Shown here: piece after piece, positions 8,734 to 18,587 of the stretch | How positions within the stretch are numbered: position 1 is the stretch's first letter | How the letters are laid out: every line of letters begins with the position of its first letter | DNA from: CALEUX01 sp037439945 | GTDB lineage: Bacteria > Bacteroidota > Bacteroidia > Bacteroidales > Marinilabiliaceae | Assembly (NCBI GenBank): GCA_037439945.1 | Contig: JBBIVA010000006.1 | Span: 1 to 64,000 of the forward strand | Length of the DNA stretch: 64,000 nt | Direction: 5' to 3' | Program-made: the position numbers and the translations under genes | The notes under the pieces: model-generated | What the model was told of the DNA's origin: nothing | Seen by the model: the letters and a program-made list of their open reading frames with translations, nothing else | The model's database searches: none

Positions 8734-10761
8734 TTAAAACTTCTTCCTTATCTGCAACCTTACCTCACGAACTTCATTTGAATCGATTAATGTGTTCCCA
8801 CTGCTTATTTCCTCCCGATTTGAATAATGCCACCAGGAATATCTTGCCCATAAATCAAGATTCTTAATTATTGTCCATTTCCCCATCAATATCCACCTGC
8901 TGCCAACTCCGTAGTATGCAGGGGTGGTAAAACTATACAAAACATCAGGTTCATAAACATAAATCCTTGTTTCATAATCTTCAACATCAATAATACCATA
9001 CCTGGTTATTAAATTCCATTTATCGCCCGGGTGGCTGTATTTAATCTCCTGTCCCAGAAAAAAACCTGATGGGATATTTTCACCCGGAATGGTAACCTTA
9101 TGGTAATCAATCCGTGTTGTAAAGCTCCAAACTTTATCAGGGTTAAACCTTGTTTGAAATCTCACCTGATTTTGAGTACGCACCCCTACCGGAAAATCAG
9201 CTCCCGACCTCGCTACATTGACCATTTTTTCCCGATGACGGTATCGCAAACTGTTTTCCCATCTACGGCCTGGTTTATATGTTAAATTGGTTAAAAAATC
9301 ATATCCGTCTGAGGGGGCATCCAACCGATACCTCAACCAATTGAACTTAAAGTAATCAATATATGCATTTAATATAAGTTTAGCAGGCAAATCAATTTGC
9401 ATACCGGCATAAAAACCTGACTCGCCTGACCCGCTCGATGACTCAGAAAACGGAACGCCCAATGGGGCAATATATTCAACCGGTATCCGCCGGTATGACA
9501 TTGCCATTGCTACATTACCTCCTGGGGAAAACAGCACCCCGCTCCAAATGGCCGGATCAAAACTGTTATTAAAAGCCATTTCCGAAAAAAGATAGGCATT
9601 TCCTATTCCACCCTCAACTGCCAACCAACTGTTTCGGTTATGGTTACCACTGAAATAATACTGACTGTAAGGTTTTACCGAAGGGACCAAAGGAAATTCA
9701 AGATTATACTCCAGGTGACCAGCCTCAACGGTTAGTTTATTAAAAAAATATTTCATTTGAACACCGTAAACATCTTCCCTTGTTGTTTTTCGCGCTGCCA
9801 ATTCGGATGCGGTGCGATGGTAACCATCAGTTTTCAGGCTGGTAATAAATGTATTTCCATTTTCATCAGTTGAAAGGTGTCCGTCCCTGTACCTGCTTGA
9901 AAAAAAAGGTGAAATTGAAAAATTGTGATTTCCGAATGACATTAAAACCCCACTTAAGCCTGAATACTCATTGGCAGAGAGTGATGGCCTGAAACCATTT
10001 GTCCGGTTCCTTATGGTTGTAGTAAGGCTACTTTTCATTGTACCCATTCCCGTTTGCAGGGCCAGGCCCTGACCTCCGCTGATTCGGTACTGGCCAATGA
10101 TTATCTGCCGCAGAAATTTATCAGGTTTCCAGGATATATAACCGGATATGAAATCCATAGTTGAAACCTGGCTGTTAAATATATCTTCGCCCTGATCCTT
10201 TTCAGTAATAAGTCCGGCCTCCAACCCGGGTGCCAGGCTGGTTTCAAACCTGGAATAAAGCAAATATTTATCACCCAAAAAAGCCCTTGGTTTATCTCCC
10301 GATGGGGTGTAACCAGCAGGGGTTTCAACAGTAAACCGGGTACGAACAAATAAATCACCCCTTGGCCTAAATGACTTTTTGCGAGGTTGCGGTGCACTGA
10401 AATAAATTAATGGTTCAAGCCACTCAAGTATTTGTCTGTTAAACCCTTCAATAACCTGCAAATCTAAAATCGAGAAAAACGGTCCGTTGTTATGCCTGTG
10501 GTACAGAAGATTTTCAATTTGTATCCCGTTAAGGAAAATAATAGGTTCAATATCCTGTCTTGATGCCTTGTTTATATCAATTGGGTTTTGATAGATTTTA
10601 ACCAAATCTTCGATCAGATATGAATAATCCTGATCTTCGGATTCGCCTGCCATGGACTCCACTATTTCAGAAGCCCAATTATACATATCCTCTAACGTTT
10701 GCCCCTGTATTTTGGTTAAGCCCGTAACCAGAATAATAAGTATTACTGCTGCTTTTCTCAT
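8734..10761 (-). CDS. Exported helix-hairpin-helix barrel-type protein
   Basis: 675 aa. After a signal peptide (residues 1-21, cleavage near IQGQT) comes a short acidic region, then a ComEA-like helix-hairpin-helix segment (about 58-112, beginning NPIDINKASRQDIEPI). The remaining 550 residues are rich in alternating aromatic/Gly strands typical of an outer-membrane beta-barrel and end in IRKKF, a terminal Phe as in barrel proteins. Homologues with this layout are common in Bacteroidota and are annotated only as HHH-domain proteins. Its ATG overlaps the stop of the upstream 282-aa gene by 4 nt, so the two are translationally coupled. A role in DNA contact at the cell surface is inference. Confidence 0.75.
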   Translation of the reverse strand: MRKAAVILIILVTGLTKIQGQTLEDMYNWASEIVESMAGESEDQDYSYLIEDLVKIYQNPIDINKASRQDIEPIIFLNGIQIENLLYHRHNNGPFFSILDLQVIEGFNRQILEWLEPLIYFSAPQPRKKSFRPRGDLFVRTRFTVETPAGYTPSGDKPRAFLGDKYLLYSRFETSLAPGLEAGLITEKDQGEDIFNSQVSTMDFISGYISWKPDKFLRQIIIGQYRISGGQGLALQTGMGTMKSSLTTTIRNRTNGFRPSLSANEYSGLSGVLMSFGNHNFSISPFFSSRYRDGHLSTDENGNTFITSLKTDGYHRTASELAARKTTREDVYGVQMKYFFNKLTVEAGHLEYNLEFPLVPSVKPYSQYYFSGNHNRNSWLAVEGGIGNAYLFSEMAFNNSFDPAIWSGVLFSPGGNVAMAMSYRRIPVEYIAPLGVPFSESSSGSGESGFYAGMQIDLPAKLILNAYIDYFKFNWLRYRLDAPSDGYDFLTNLTYKPGRRWENSLRYRHREKMVNVARSGADFPVGVRTQNQVRFQTRFNPDKVWSFTTRIDYHKVTIPGENIPSGFFLGQEIKYSHPGDKWNLITRYGIIDVEDYETRIYVYEPDVLYSFTTPAYYGVGSRWILMGKWTIIKNLDLWARYSWWHYSNREEISSGNTLIDSNEVREVRLQIRKKF

Positions 10762-11606
10762 TGTTTTAAAGAATTTCTTTGAAATAATGAGTTAAAATTG
10801 AACAATAATCCGAAGGATGATGTAAAACCCAGCGTTGAATGGTGGTTGAACCCAATATCAAAAGCCACGTATTCCCATTCCAGTCCACCGCCAAAACCCA
10901 AGCGCAAAGGCTCAGTTGTTGCGGCCCCCCTTAGAGTAACCAGTTTATGAATTGGGGCTTCAATAGCAAAAGATGTTTCAGCAGGATATTCAGAATTTTT
11001 TAATAATCCCAATTCAAGTTTAAGGGTTGCAACAGGTTTATAGGCCACTGCTGCTGCTACCCCTGATGGTTGATACTCATTCCAGTCAGGCAGTTTCCAT
11101 TCCACGCGTGCAGGATTTACAGTAAAAAAACCAACTGAGACTTTTGGGTCCGGATTAATCTGCAGCCCTGCATCAAGGGTTGAAATACCATAATTTTCAC
11201 TATTTGTTTGATGCCGTATAAAATAATTAAACCTTATACCCAGCCTTAACCATGGGGCCATTTGCCTTGCAGCCGCTAATGAATATTGCTGAATACTGAA
11301 ATGCTCGTACCCAAAATGTGTAAAACCTGCTGCCCCGGTAAGCAATGAAGTTGGAACCGAAGCAAAAGCTGCCCTTGAAGATAGTTCCTTAATATTAAAA
11401 CCACTGAAATACCCTATTCCCGCATAGGCCGCATTGGTTGAAGCAATTCCGGCAGGATTTGTAAAAAAACTCCATGATTTCGTACTCAAGGCCCCTGTTT
11501 TTCCAATTCCCTGTTCATCAGGGCTAAGAAACAAAACCCCCTGGGAGTTAACTGTACACCTTAATAAAATAAAAATAACAAGCAGAAAAATTTGTTTCAT
11601 AGCCAT
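10758..11606 (-). CDS. Exported PorV/FadL-like barrel protein
   Basis: 282 aa with an N-terminal signal peptide (about 1-21, cleavage after VNSQ). It is followed by Gly/Ala/aromatic-rich strands such as WSFFTNPAGIAS near residues 45-57, a pattern (x-NPA-x) common to PorV/PorQ/FadL-type outer-membrane proteins of Bacteroidota. No catalytic motif is seen. It overlaps the downstream HHH-barrel gene by 4 nt (ATGA arrangement), so both are made from one message and probably act together. Type IX secretion family membership is possible but not shown. Confidence 0.6.
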   Translation of the reverse strand: MAMKQIFLLVIFILLRCTVNSQGVLFLSPDEQGIGKTGALSTKSWSFFTNPAGIASTNAAYAGIGYFSGFNIKELSSRAAFASVPTSLLTGAAGFTHFGYEHFSIQQYSLAAARQMAPWLRLGIRFNYFIRHQTNSENYGISTLDAGLQINPDPKVSVGFFTVNPARVEWKLPDWNEYQPSGVAAAVAYKPVATLKLELGLLKNSEYPAETSFAIEAPIHKLVTLRGAATTEPLRLGFGGGLEWEYVAFDIGFNHHSTLGFTSSFGLLFNFNSLFQRNSLKQ

Positions 11607-11808
11607 AGAAATAGAGATTTTAAAAAACTATAAAATCAATAAATTGTAAATCTTTTAGTTACAAAAAAATAAAATTATTTATTTTCAGACGTTAAATATA
11701 AAAAGTTTCACGATAATAAACAGATACTGTCCGAGAGTGACTTTTGTTTTAAAATAAACCTCATTTTTTAGTATTTTTACACATTGATTTAATTAAAAAC
11801 ACCATTCA
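11607..11808. other. Divergent intergenic region
   Basis: About 200 bp of AT-rich DNA between the PorV-like gene (minus) and hpt (plus). TATTTTTA at 11772-11779 and TTTTG at 11742-11746 resemble promoter boxes for hpt, but the spacing (25 nt) is too long and the final G is missing. Nothing else is recognised. Confidence 0.35.
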
Positions 11809-12345
11809 ATGAAGCGGATTAAGTTGTTAGACAGAGAGTTCAGCCTTGCAATTCCGGCCAGCGACATAAAAAAAGCTATTTGGCAAATTGCCGACAGGAT
11901 TAATCGTGATTTAAAAGACAAAAACCCATTGATGGTTTGTATTTTGAACGGTTCATTTATGTTTTCGGCTGATTTAATGAAACTGCTTGAATTTCCCTGC
12001 CAGATAAGTTTTGTTAAACTCGCTTCTTATGAAGGAATGGGCAGCACTGGTGTTGTAAAAGAGTTGATTGGTTTTAACGAGGATTTGAAGGGACGTACTG
12101 TAGTTTTACTCGAAGATATTGTTGACTCGGGTATTACTGTTGAAAATAGTGTGAACCAGTTAAAAAAACTTGGGGCGGAAGAAATATTTGTTGTAACATT
12201 ATTATTTAAGCCATCGGCCATAAAACGGGATATTAAATTAGATTATATAGGGCTGGAGATTCCCAACGATTTTATTGTTGGATATGGGCTGGATTATAAC
12301 GGGTATGGGAGGAATCTTCCGGACATTTACAGTGTTATTCATTAA
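11809..12345 (+). CDS. hpt: Hypoxanthine phosphoribosyltransferase
   Basis: Purine salvage: converts hypoxanthine (and guanine) plus PRPP to IMP/GMP in the cytoplasm. The 178-aa protein has the PRPP-binding motif VVLLEDIVDSGITVEN (about residues 97-112) and the C-terminal segment IGLEIPNDFIVGYGLDYNG typical of the family. Adenylate kinase starts 12 nt downstream and obgE follows 42 nt after it, so the three form a likely nucleotide/GTPase operon. Confidence 0.94.
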   Translation: MKRIKLLDREFSLAIPASDIKKAIWQIADRINRDLKDKNPLMVCILNGSFMFSADLMKLLEFPCQISFVKLASYEGMGSTGVVKELIGFNEDLKGRTVVLLEDIVDSGITVENSVNQLKKLGAEEIFVVTLLFKPSAIKRDIKLDYIGLEIPNDFIVGYGLDYNGYGRNLPDIYSVIH

Positions 12346-12357
12346 ACCCACCCTAAA

Positions 12358-12936
12358 ATGGTAAACATTATTATTTTTGGGCCTCCCGGTTCGGGTAAAG
12401 GCACACAAAGTGAAAAAATTATTGGGCATTATGGATTAATGCACATTTCAACCGGCGATATCCTTCGAAATGAAATAAATGAAGGAACGGACCTAGGTTT
12501 AACTGCACGTAAGTTTATTGATCGTGGCGAATTAGTACCGGATAACATTATTGTTGGTATGCTCGAAAACAGGCTTACAAAATGCAGTAACTCCAAAGGT
12601 GTAATTTTTGATGGATTCCCGCGTACCCTTGAACAGGCCAAAGCACTAAAAGAAATGCTGGGCAAAAAAGGAAGAAATATTGATTTGCTCCTTAACCTGG
12701 AAGTTGAAAACCAGGAGCTTATAAACAGATTGTTAAAAAGGGGGGAAACCTCGGGAAGGACAGATGACAACCTTGACACAATTGAAAAAAGGATTTTAGT
12801 TTACGAAAACCAAACAAAACCGGTAATTGACTTTTATAAAAGCGAGGGGTGTTATAAAGGAATAAGAGGTAACGGTTCAATTGATGATATTTTTAATAAA
12901 ATAAGCCTGGCTATTGATGAAATTACTTTGAAGTAA
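12358..12936 (+). CDS. adk: Adenylate kinase
   Basis: Interconverts ATP+AMP and two ADP. The 192-aa protein has P-loop FGPPGSGKGTQ (residues 5-15), the AMP-binding segments THISTGDILR-like (HISTGDILRNEI) and FDGFPRTLEQA, and the arginine-containing lid RLLKRGETSGRTDD. It is of the short-lid type without zinc cysteines, normal for this phylum. It lies between hpt and obgE. Confidence 0.95.
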   Translation: MVNIIIFGPPGSGKGTQSEKIIGHYGLMHISTGDILRNEINEGTDLGLTARKFIDRGELVPDNIIVGMLENRLTKCSNSKGVIFDGFPRTLEQAKALKEMLGKKGRNIDLLLNLEVENQELINRLLKRGETSGRTDDNLDTIEKRILVYENQTKPVIDFYKSEGCYKGIRGNGSIDDIFNKISLAIDEITLK

Positions 12937-12978
12937 CAATTCAATTCCGGTAAAAATTTAATATACAGTGCGATAACA

Positions 12979-13980
12979 ATGGCAAGTTCCAACTTTGTTG
13001 ATTACGTAAAGATATTTTGCAGGTCGGGGAATGGTGGCCGCGGATCAACTCACATGCGCCGTGAAAAATTCGAGCCCAAGGGAGGTCCCGATGGAGGTGA
13101 TGGTGGCAGGGGTGGGCACGTTATTGTAAGGGGCAATCGTAATTTATGGACACTAATTCACCTTAAATATCAAAGGCACGTTTTTGCCGGGCACGGTGAA
13201 TCAGGAAGTAAACAAAATTCAACCGGGGCAAACGGAGATGACAAAACAATTGAGGTTCCGCTTGGAACAGTTGCAAAGGATGCCGAAACTGGCGAAACAT
13301 TATTTGAAATTACCGGTGACGGTGAAGAAAAAATTCTGGTAAAAGGAGGACGCGGTGGTTTAGGAAACTCGAATTTTAAATCATCAACAATGCAGACCCC
13401 ACGCTTTGCACAGCCCGGGGAACCAGCAATTGAACTAGCAGTTATTCTTGAGCTTAAAATTCTGGCCGATGTTGGGCTGGTTGGTTTTCCCAATGCAGGA
13501 AAATCGACCCTTTTATCGGTTGTTAGTGCTGCAAAACCCGAAATTGCCGACTATGCCTTTACCACCCTGGTTCCAAACCTGGGAATAGTGGAATACCGTA
13601 ACCATAAATCATTTGTTATGGCAGATATTCCGGGGATAATTGAAGGTGCACATGAAGGAAAAGGAATTGGTTTGCGTTTTCTTCGACATATTGAACGTAA
13701 TTCAATTCTTTTATTTATGATTCCGGCTGACAGTAAAGATGTTGTTGCGGAATACAATATTCTGGTAAACGAGCTAAAGCAATTTAATCCCGAATTGCTC
13801 GACAAACGAAGATTACTGGCAATTACAAAGGCTGATATGCTTGATGCAGAGTTAAAAAAGGAGATTACAAAAGAACTTCCGGCGATACCTAACATTTTTA
13901 TATCATCAATTACCGGAGAAGGCATTTCGGGACTTAAAGACCTTATTTGGACTGAGCTTGAAAAACCAATGTTAAATTAG
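12979..13980 (+). CDS. obgE: GTPase ObgE/CgtA
   Basis: Ribosome-associated GTPase needed for large-subunit maturation and stress control. The 333-aa protein has a glycine-rich Obg fold (residues 1-158, with GGPDGGDGGRGGHVI) followed by a G domain: G1 GFPNAGKST, switch I TTLVPNLG, G3 DIPGIIEGAHEGKG, G4 ITKAD and G5 SSITGEG. It lacks the extra C-terminal OCT domain, as is common in Bacteroidota. Last gene of hpt-adk-obgE; converges with the HTCS gene. Confidence 0.95.
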   Translation: MASSNFVDYVKIFCRSGNGGRGSTHMRREKFEPKGGPDGGDGGRGGHVIVRGNRNLWTLIHLKYQRHVFAGHGESGSKQNSTGANGDDKTIEVPLGTVAKDAETGETLFEITGDGEEKILVKGGRGGLGNSNFKSSTMQTPRFAQPGEPAIELAVILELKILADVGLVGFPNAGKSTLLSVVSAAKPEIADYAFTTLVPNLGIVEYRNHKSFVMADIPGIIEGAHEGKGIGLRFLRHIERNSILLFMIPADSKDVVAEYNILVNELKQFNPELLDKRRLLAITKADMLDAELKKEITKELPAIPNIFISSITGEGISGLKDLIWTELEKPMLN

Positions 13981-14044
13981 TAAGGGACAAAACCTTTTAT
14001 ATACTAATTTATTACCCTTGTTTGCACAAAAATCCTCCCTAAGC

Positions 14045-17000
14045 TCAGGGTAAGGTATTATTTTTGGTGTGTTCGCTGGGTTTTTTCTTATAAAACTTTT
14101 TAAAAACACGGCTAAAATATTTTGGGTCATTAAAGCCTACATTATAGGCAACTTCGTTAATTGTCATTTCTCTGGAAGCCAACAAGGGAAGGGCTTTTTT
14201 TAACCTGTAAACAGTTATAAAATCATTGGGCGACAAATCAACCAATGCTTTAATTTTTTTGTATAATAATGAGCGGCTAACAAACATCTGGTCAGAAAAC
14301 ATTTCAACACTAAGTTCGGGGTTTTGGTATGAACTTTCCAAAATACTATAAGCTTTAGTAAGAAACTTATCATCAAGGGTATTGCTGCCCCCGTTTGTAT
14401 TAACCAACTCATCGCTTGATGTAAACAGGTTTCTAAATTTCTTTCTTGAATCGATAATATTATAAACTTTTGCCCTTAATAATTCAAGGTTAAATGGTTT
14501 AGCTATATAATCATCAGCCCCAACCTGAAATCCTTCAAGATGATCTTCAATAAGTGCTTTTGCAGATAAAAGGATTACAGGGATATGGCTGGTATAAAGA
14601 TTGTTTTTTATGTTACGGCACATTTCAATGCCATCCATTACGGGCATTACAACATCTGAAATAATTAAGTCGGGCGATTGTTTCCTGGCCAGTTCATATC
14701 CAATTTTCCCGTTTGGGGCCGTTAGTACCCTATAATTCCCACTTAATGAATTGCTTATAAACAATGCAAGTTCTTTATTATCCTCAACAATTAAAATTAA
14801 TGGGTCAGCATTACTTCCAAAAGGTTCTGTTTCATCGGGTAAAAACGTATCATCGTCGGCCAGTTGGTCAAAAATCACCTGGACTTTATTATCAAGCTCA
14901 GAAGGATCAAATGCCGGGATATCATTTATTTCGGCACCCGGAAAATCTTCTTTCCGGCATGGCAGTATAACATTAAAACAACTTCCCTGTGGATTGTTTT
15001 TCGTAACTGCAATGGTTCCGTTTAACGCATCAATTAACTCACGTGTAAGAGATAAACCAATACCCGTTCCTTTAATATTTGCCCCATTTGTGGTTCTGTA
15101 AAACCTGTTAAAAATTTTATCTGCCTGGTTTTCATCAATTCCTATACCTGTATCAGAAACTTTTATACAAATAGATGAAACCTTTGCACCGTTTTTTATA
15201 AGGTTTTGCTCACTTATTTCCAAATGGACCGATCCGCCAACCGGAGTATATTTAAAGGCATTTGAAAGAAGGTTATATAAAATATTTTCCAGCTTGTCGG
15301 CATCAAACCACCTTGGGGAATTATCGATGTTAATATTGAGGATATAATTTATTTGCCTCTGCTGGGCTAAAATATCAAATGCATGGAATACTTCTGTTGC
15401 AAATCCAGAGAAATTATCACACGAAATCCTAATTGACAGGTTGCCGGTTTCAATTTTCCTAAACATCAATAACTGGTCAATTAATAGGCTCAGCCTTCTG
15501 GCATTTCTTTGCACTGAAATAAGCAATTCGTGGGCCTTGCCCGGTATATGCATTTCCTTTAATATGCGTTCAACCGGAGAGATAATAAGCGTAAGGGGAG
15601 TGCGGAATTCATGGGAAATGTTTGTAAAAAACCTTAACCTGGTTTGATTAATTATTTCAATTTCCTTGTTAAGTTCAACTAACCTGTCGCGCTGAAGTAT
15701 TATTTCATTGTTTTTCCCCTCCAGTTCAACTTTCTGCCCTTCGATCAACTCCCTGCGAATTACCAAATCAGCATTGGCTTTTTTCAGTTCATCAGCCTGA
15801 ATTCTCATATGTTCATTCTGCTCTTCAATTTTTGAAGTTCGTTCTTTAACCATTTTCTCCAGCCTGGTTTTTTCCAGTACAAGTCTTTTGGTATGATGCT
15901 TAATGTAATATGCAGCAACAAGCATGCTTACGAAAACAAGCAAAGCCAGGAACCATGTTGTTTCCCAAAATGGGGGCCTGATTGTAATTGTAATTATTTT
16001 TTCTTTATTACTCCAAACCCCTTCGCTGTTTGTTGCTTTTACCCTGAAAATATAACTGCCTCCCTTAAGGTTTGTATATGTTGCATGACGTTGGTCGGCT
16101 GTTACTTCAACCCATCCTGGATCAACACCCCCGAGCTGGTAGGCATATTTTATTTTCTTTGAATGAAAATAATCAAGTGCGGTAAATTCAACCGAGAAAA
16201 CATTATCGAGGTATGACAATGAAATCTCACTTAAATCAAATACCGGCTTTTTAAGCACCACCCTTCCATATCTTTTATCACCTGCTTTAACAACCTGGTT
16301 AAATACCTTTACAGATGTAATAGTAACCGTTGGCTCAAATGGATACAATGGAAAACTTGAAGGTAAAAAATGGTTTATTCCGTTTACACTACCGAAATAA
16401 AGCTCCCCCGATTCAGCTTTGTGCGATGCCGACCAGTAAAACTGGTTACTAACCAAACCATCATCAGAAAAGAAATTATCCACACTCCTGGTAACCGGAT
16501 TAATTCTTGACAGCCCATAATCTGTACTGACCCAAATATTACCTGTTTCCTCCTGCTGAATGGAGTATATAACATTATTGCTTAATCCATTATTGCATGA
16601 GAAATACTCAAATTCCATCTGTGGGTTATCTGACTTATTTAATTTTGCAAGGCCATCGCCGTAAGTCCCTATCCAAATATTCCCATCATAATCCTCAAAC
16701 AAAGAAGTTATATAGTTTCCTGGCAAGCCGGGTATATTATCTCCTGATTTACTTTCTTTAAAGGCCTTTAGGTTGCTTTTTAACCTTACCGGTTTATTAT
16801 CTGTTAAATTAAGAGTTTTAAAAGAGAAGTTATATAATCCGTTACGTGTTCCTGCCCAGATAATTTGGTTGCGGTCAAGTAACAAACAACCAATTTCATT
16901 TAGCCCGGCCAATGGATTTTCATTTTGGTCAAGATTTAAAAACTTCCCTGTGTTTAAATCCATAATTGCGATGCCTCCTTCTGTTCCAACGAACAGATAG

Positions 17001-18400
17001 CGGTCTTCAACTATTAATAGGGATGAAATAAAAGAATTAATAAAATTGGATTCGGGGTTAGTTACGGGAGGAATAACAGTTTGAAAAGTTCCGTTTTTCA
17101 GCATTTTACAAAGACCTGTTCCCCAGGTTCCAACCCACAATGTTCCATCGGGACTTTTAACTATTGATGTTATATAATTTCCTGCTATTGACCTGTTATT
17201 TAGCGGATCGTGCATAAAATGGACAAATTTCTTCTTTTTTTTATCAAAACGGTTAAGTCCGCCCCCTGCAGTACCTATCCATAAAACATCCCCATCGGAA
17301 AAAATTGCATTTACGGTATTATTTGACAAACTGTTAGTGTTTGCTACCTGGTGAATTATATGGTGAAAAGGCTTTTGGTAAAGGCTGAATTGGTTAACAC
17401 CGCCTTTTTCTGTACCAATCCAAACATTGCCTTCATTATCAATAAAAATGCAATTCACGAATATGCTGTTAAGTGAAAACTCGTTAATACCCTTATATGG
17501 TATTGAAACAAATGAATTTGATTGTGGCTGATAAATATTTATTCCTCCGAGGGTTCCGATATAAATTGTACCCCTGAAATCCTGTGTTATACTATTCACC
17601 CTGCCGTGATTTATCCCTTTGCTGTTGAAAGGGTTATAAAAATGCCAATCGTTCCTTCCTGTTCGGCCATTATGGATCCAAATGCCATTAAATGTGCCAA
17701 CCCACAAATCACCTTCAATACTCTCAAACAAAGAGAGGATATAGGCATCGGCAATTCCCTGACTACCAAATAAATAAATATTTTCCTTTAATTCATCATA
17801 AACTGCAATACCATGATTTGTACCTATTAATATCCTTCCATCCCTCGTTTGAGCCAATACGGGGATATGGTTACCCGGCAAATTGCTGTTTGATTGGTTA
17901 AACAATTTTATTACATATCCATCATGGTGAGGCGTAAGAAGAAACAACCCTTTATCAGAAGTTCCCACCCATAAGCGACCTTTTTTATCGCAAAAAAGAG
18001 ATGCAACATTTAAAGATGGTTCAACTTTACCCGTTAAATTGAACCCAACAATTTTCTCAATTGTCTGATCATAATAATTTAAACCATGAGAAGTTCCAAT
18101 CCATAACTTGTTATCATTGGTTTCGGCAAGGGCTGTAACCAGGTTTGAAGGCAAATCAGGCTTTCCGTAATTAACAAAATTATATCCGTCATAACGGCTT
18201 AACCCATTACCGGTGGCAAACCACATAAACCCATTTTTATCCTTTAAAATTGCATGAACTGTGTTTTGGGGCAAGCCCTGGTCAATTGTAAGATACCTGA
18301 AATGGTAACTTACCTCGGAATATAATTCGACATTTGGAACAACCAGCAGGATTATAAATATGGGCAGTATTTTGCTAAATTTCTCAACCAGATAAATCAT
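14045..18400 (-). CDS. Hybrid two-component system sensor/regulator (HTCS)
   Basis: 1451-aa single-chain regulator of polysaccharide utilisation. In order: signal peptide (1-28); two seven-bladed propellers of Reg_prop repeats (about 30-730, repeated GxIWIGTxxGG-like motifs); Y_Y_Y domain (about 745-812); one membrane helix (about 820-842); coiled coil; HisKA with phospho-acceptor His930 in ISHEFRTPL; HATPase (N box NLLSNAFKYTP, DTGIGI, GTGIGLSL); receiver with Asp1249 in IISDVVMPVMDG; and a C-terminal AraC-type helix-turn-helix (about 1345-1445). All catalytic motifs are intact. It lies next to arabinan genes and most likely senses arabino-oligosaccharides in the periplasm and activates this locus. 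Divergent from the 18.6-kb GH43 gene. Confidence 0.95.
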   Translation of the reverse strand: MIYLVEKFSKILPIFIILLVVPNVELYSEVSYHFRYLTIDQGLPQNTVHAILKDKNGFMWFATGNGLSRYDGYNFVNYGKPDLPSNLVTALAETNDNKLWIGTSHGLNYYDQTIEKIVGFNLTGKVEPSLNVASLFCDKKGRLWVGTSDKGLFLLTPHHDGYVIKLFNQSNSNLPGNHIPVLAQTRDGRILIGTNHGIAVYDELKENIYLFGSQGIADAYILSLFESIEGDLWVGTFNGIWIHNGRTGRNDWHFYNPFNSKGINHGRVNSITQDFRGTIYIGTLGGINIYQPQSNSFVSIPYKGINEFSLNSIFVNCIFIDNEGNVWIGTEKGGVNQFSLYQKPFHHIIHQVANTNSLSNNTVNAIFSDGDVLWIGTAGGGLNRFDKKKKKFVHFMHDPLNNRSIAGNYITSIVKSPDGTLWVGTWGTGLCKMLKNGTFQTVIPPVTNPESNFINSFISSLLIVEDRYLFVGTEGGIAIMDLNTGKFLNLDQNENPLAGLNEIGCLLLDRNQIIWAGTRNGLYNFSFKTLNLTDNKPVRLKSNLKAFKESKSGDNIPGLPGNYITSLFEDYDGNIWIGTYGDGLAKLNKSDNPQMEFEYFSCNNGLSNNVIYSIQQEETGNIWVSTDYGLSRINPVTRSVDNFFSDDGLVSNQFYWSASHKAESGELYFGSVNGINHFLPSSFPLYPFEPTVTITSVKVFNQVVKAGDKRYGRVVLKKPVFDLSEISLSYLDNVFSVEFTALDYFHSKKIKYAYQLGGVDPGWVEVTADQRHATYTNLKGGSYIFRVKATNSEGVWSNKEKIITITIRPPFWETTWFLALLVFVSMLVAAYYIKHHTKRLVLEKTRLEKMVKERTSKIEEQNEHMRIQADELKKANADLVIRRELIEGQKVELEGKNNEIILQRDRLVELNKEIEIINQTRLRFFTNISHEFRTPLTLIISPVERILKEMHIPGKAHELLISVQRNARRLSLLIDQLLMFRKIETGNLSIRISCDNFSGFATEVFHAFDILAQQRQINYILNINIDNSPRWFDADKLENILYNLLSNAFKYTPVGGSVHLEISEQNLIKNGAKVSSICIKVSDTGIGIDENQADKIFNRFYRTTNGANIKGTGIGLSLTRELIDALNGTIAVTKNNPQGSCFNVILPCRKEDFPGAEINDIPAFDPSELDNKVQVIFDQLADDDTFLPDETEPFGSNADPLILIVEDNKELALFISNSLSGNYRVLTAPNGKIGYELARKQSPDLIISDVVMPVMDGIEMCRNIKNNLYTSHIPVILLSAKALIEDHLEGFQVGADDYIAKPFNLELLRAKVYNIIDSRKKFRNLFTSSDELVNTNGGSNTLDDKFLTKAYSILESSYQNPELSVEMFSDQMFVSRSLLYKKIKALVDLSPNDFITVYRLKKALPLLASREMTINEVAYNVGFNDPKYFSRVFKKFYKKKPSEHTKNNTLP

Positions 18401-18503
18401 TGATATTATTTTTACAAGGTAAAAATATAGAATTATAAAAAGGATAAAATTTTTTCTATGTTACAATTATTCAATAATCCTCATTTTTGACCCTTTTATC
18501 CAC

Positions 18504-18532
18504 TTTTGTTCACGCTATAGTAAATACTTTTG
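18504..18532 (+). promoter_or_regulatory. Possible promoter of the GH43-galM unit
   Basis: TTTTG (18504-18508) followed after 16 nt by TACTTTTG (18525-18532), a full TAnnTTTG match about 55 nt before the GH43 start. The spacer is shorter than the 20 nt seen at tig and tRNA-Leu, so assignment is tentative. An HTCS binding site would be expected just upstream but cannot be picked out by eye. Confidence 0.4.
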
Positions 18533-18587
18533 AATTTACTTCAACATTTTTTAAAGTTATGTAAAACCCATTACAATAAGCAAAACA

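Noticed and set aside
14012..14053. TTACCCT/AGGGTAA inverted repeat as terminator of obgE or the HTCS gene
   Set aside because: The arms are 7 bp with a 28-nt loop, overlap the HTCS stop codon and lack a T-tract on either strand.
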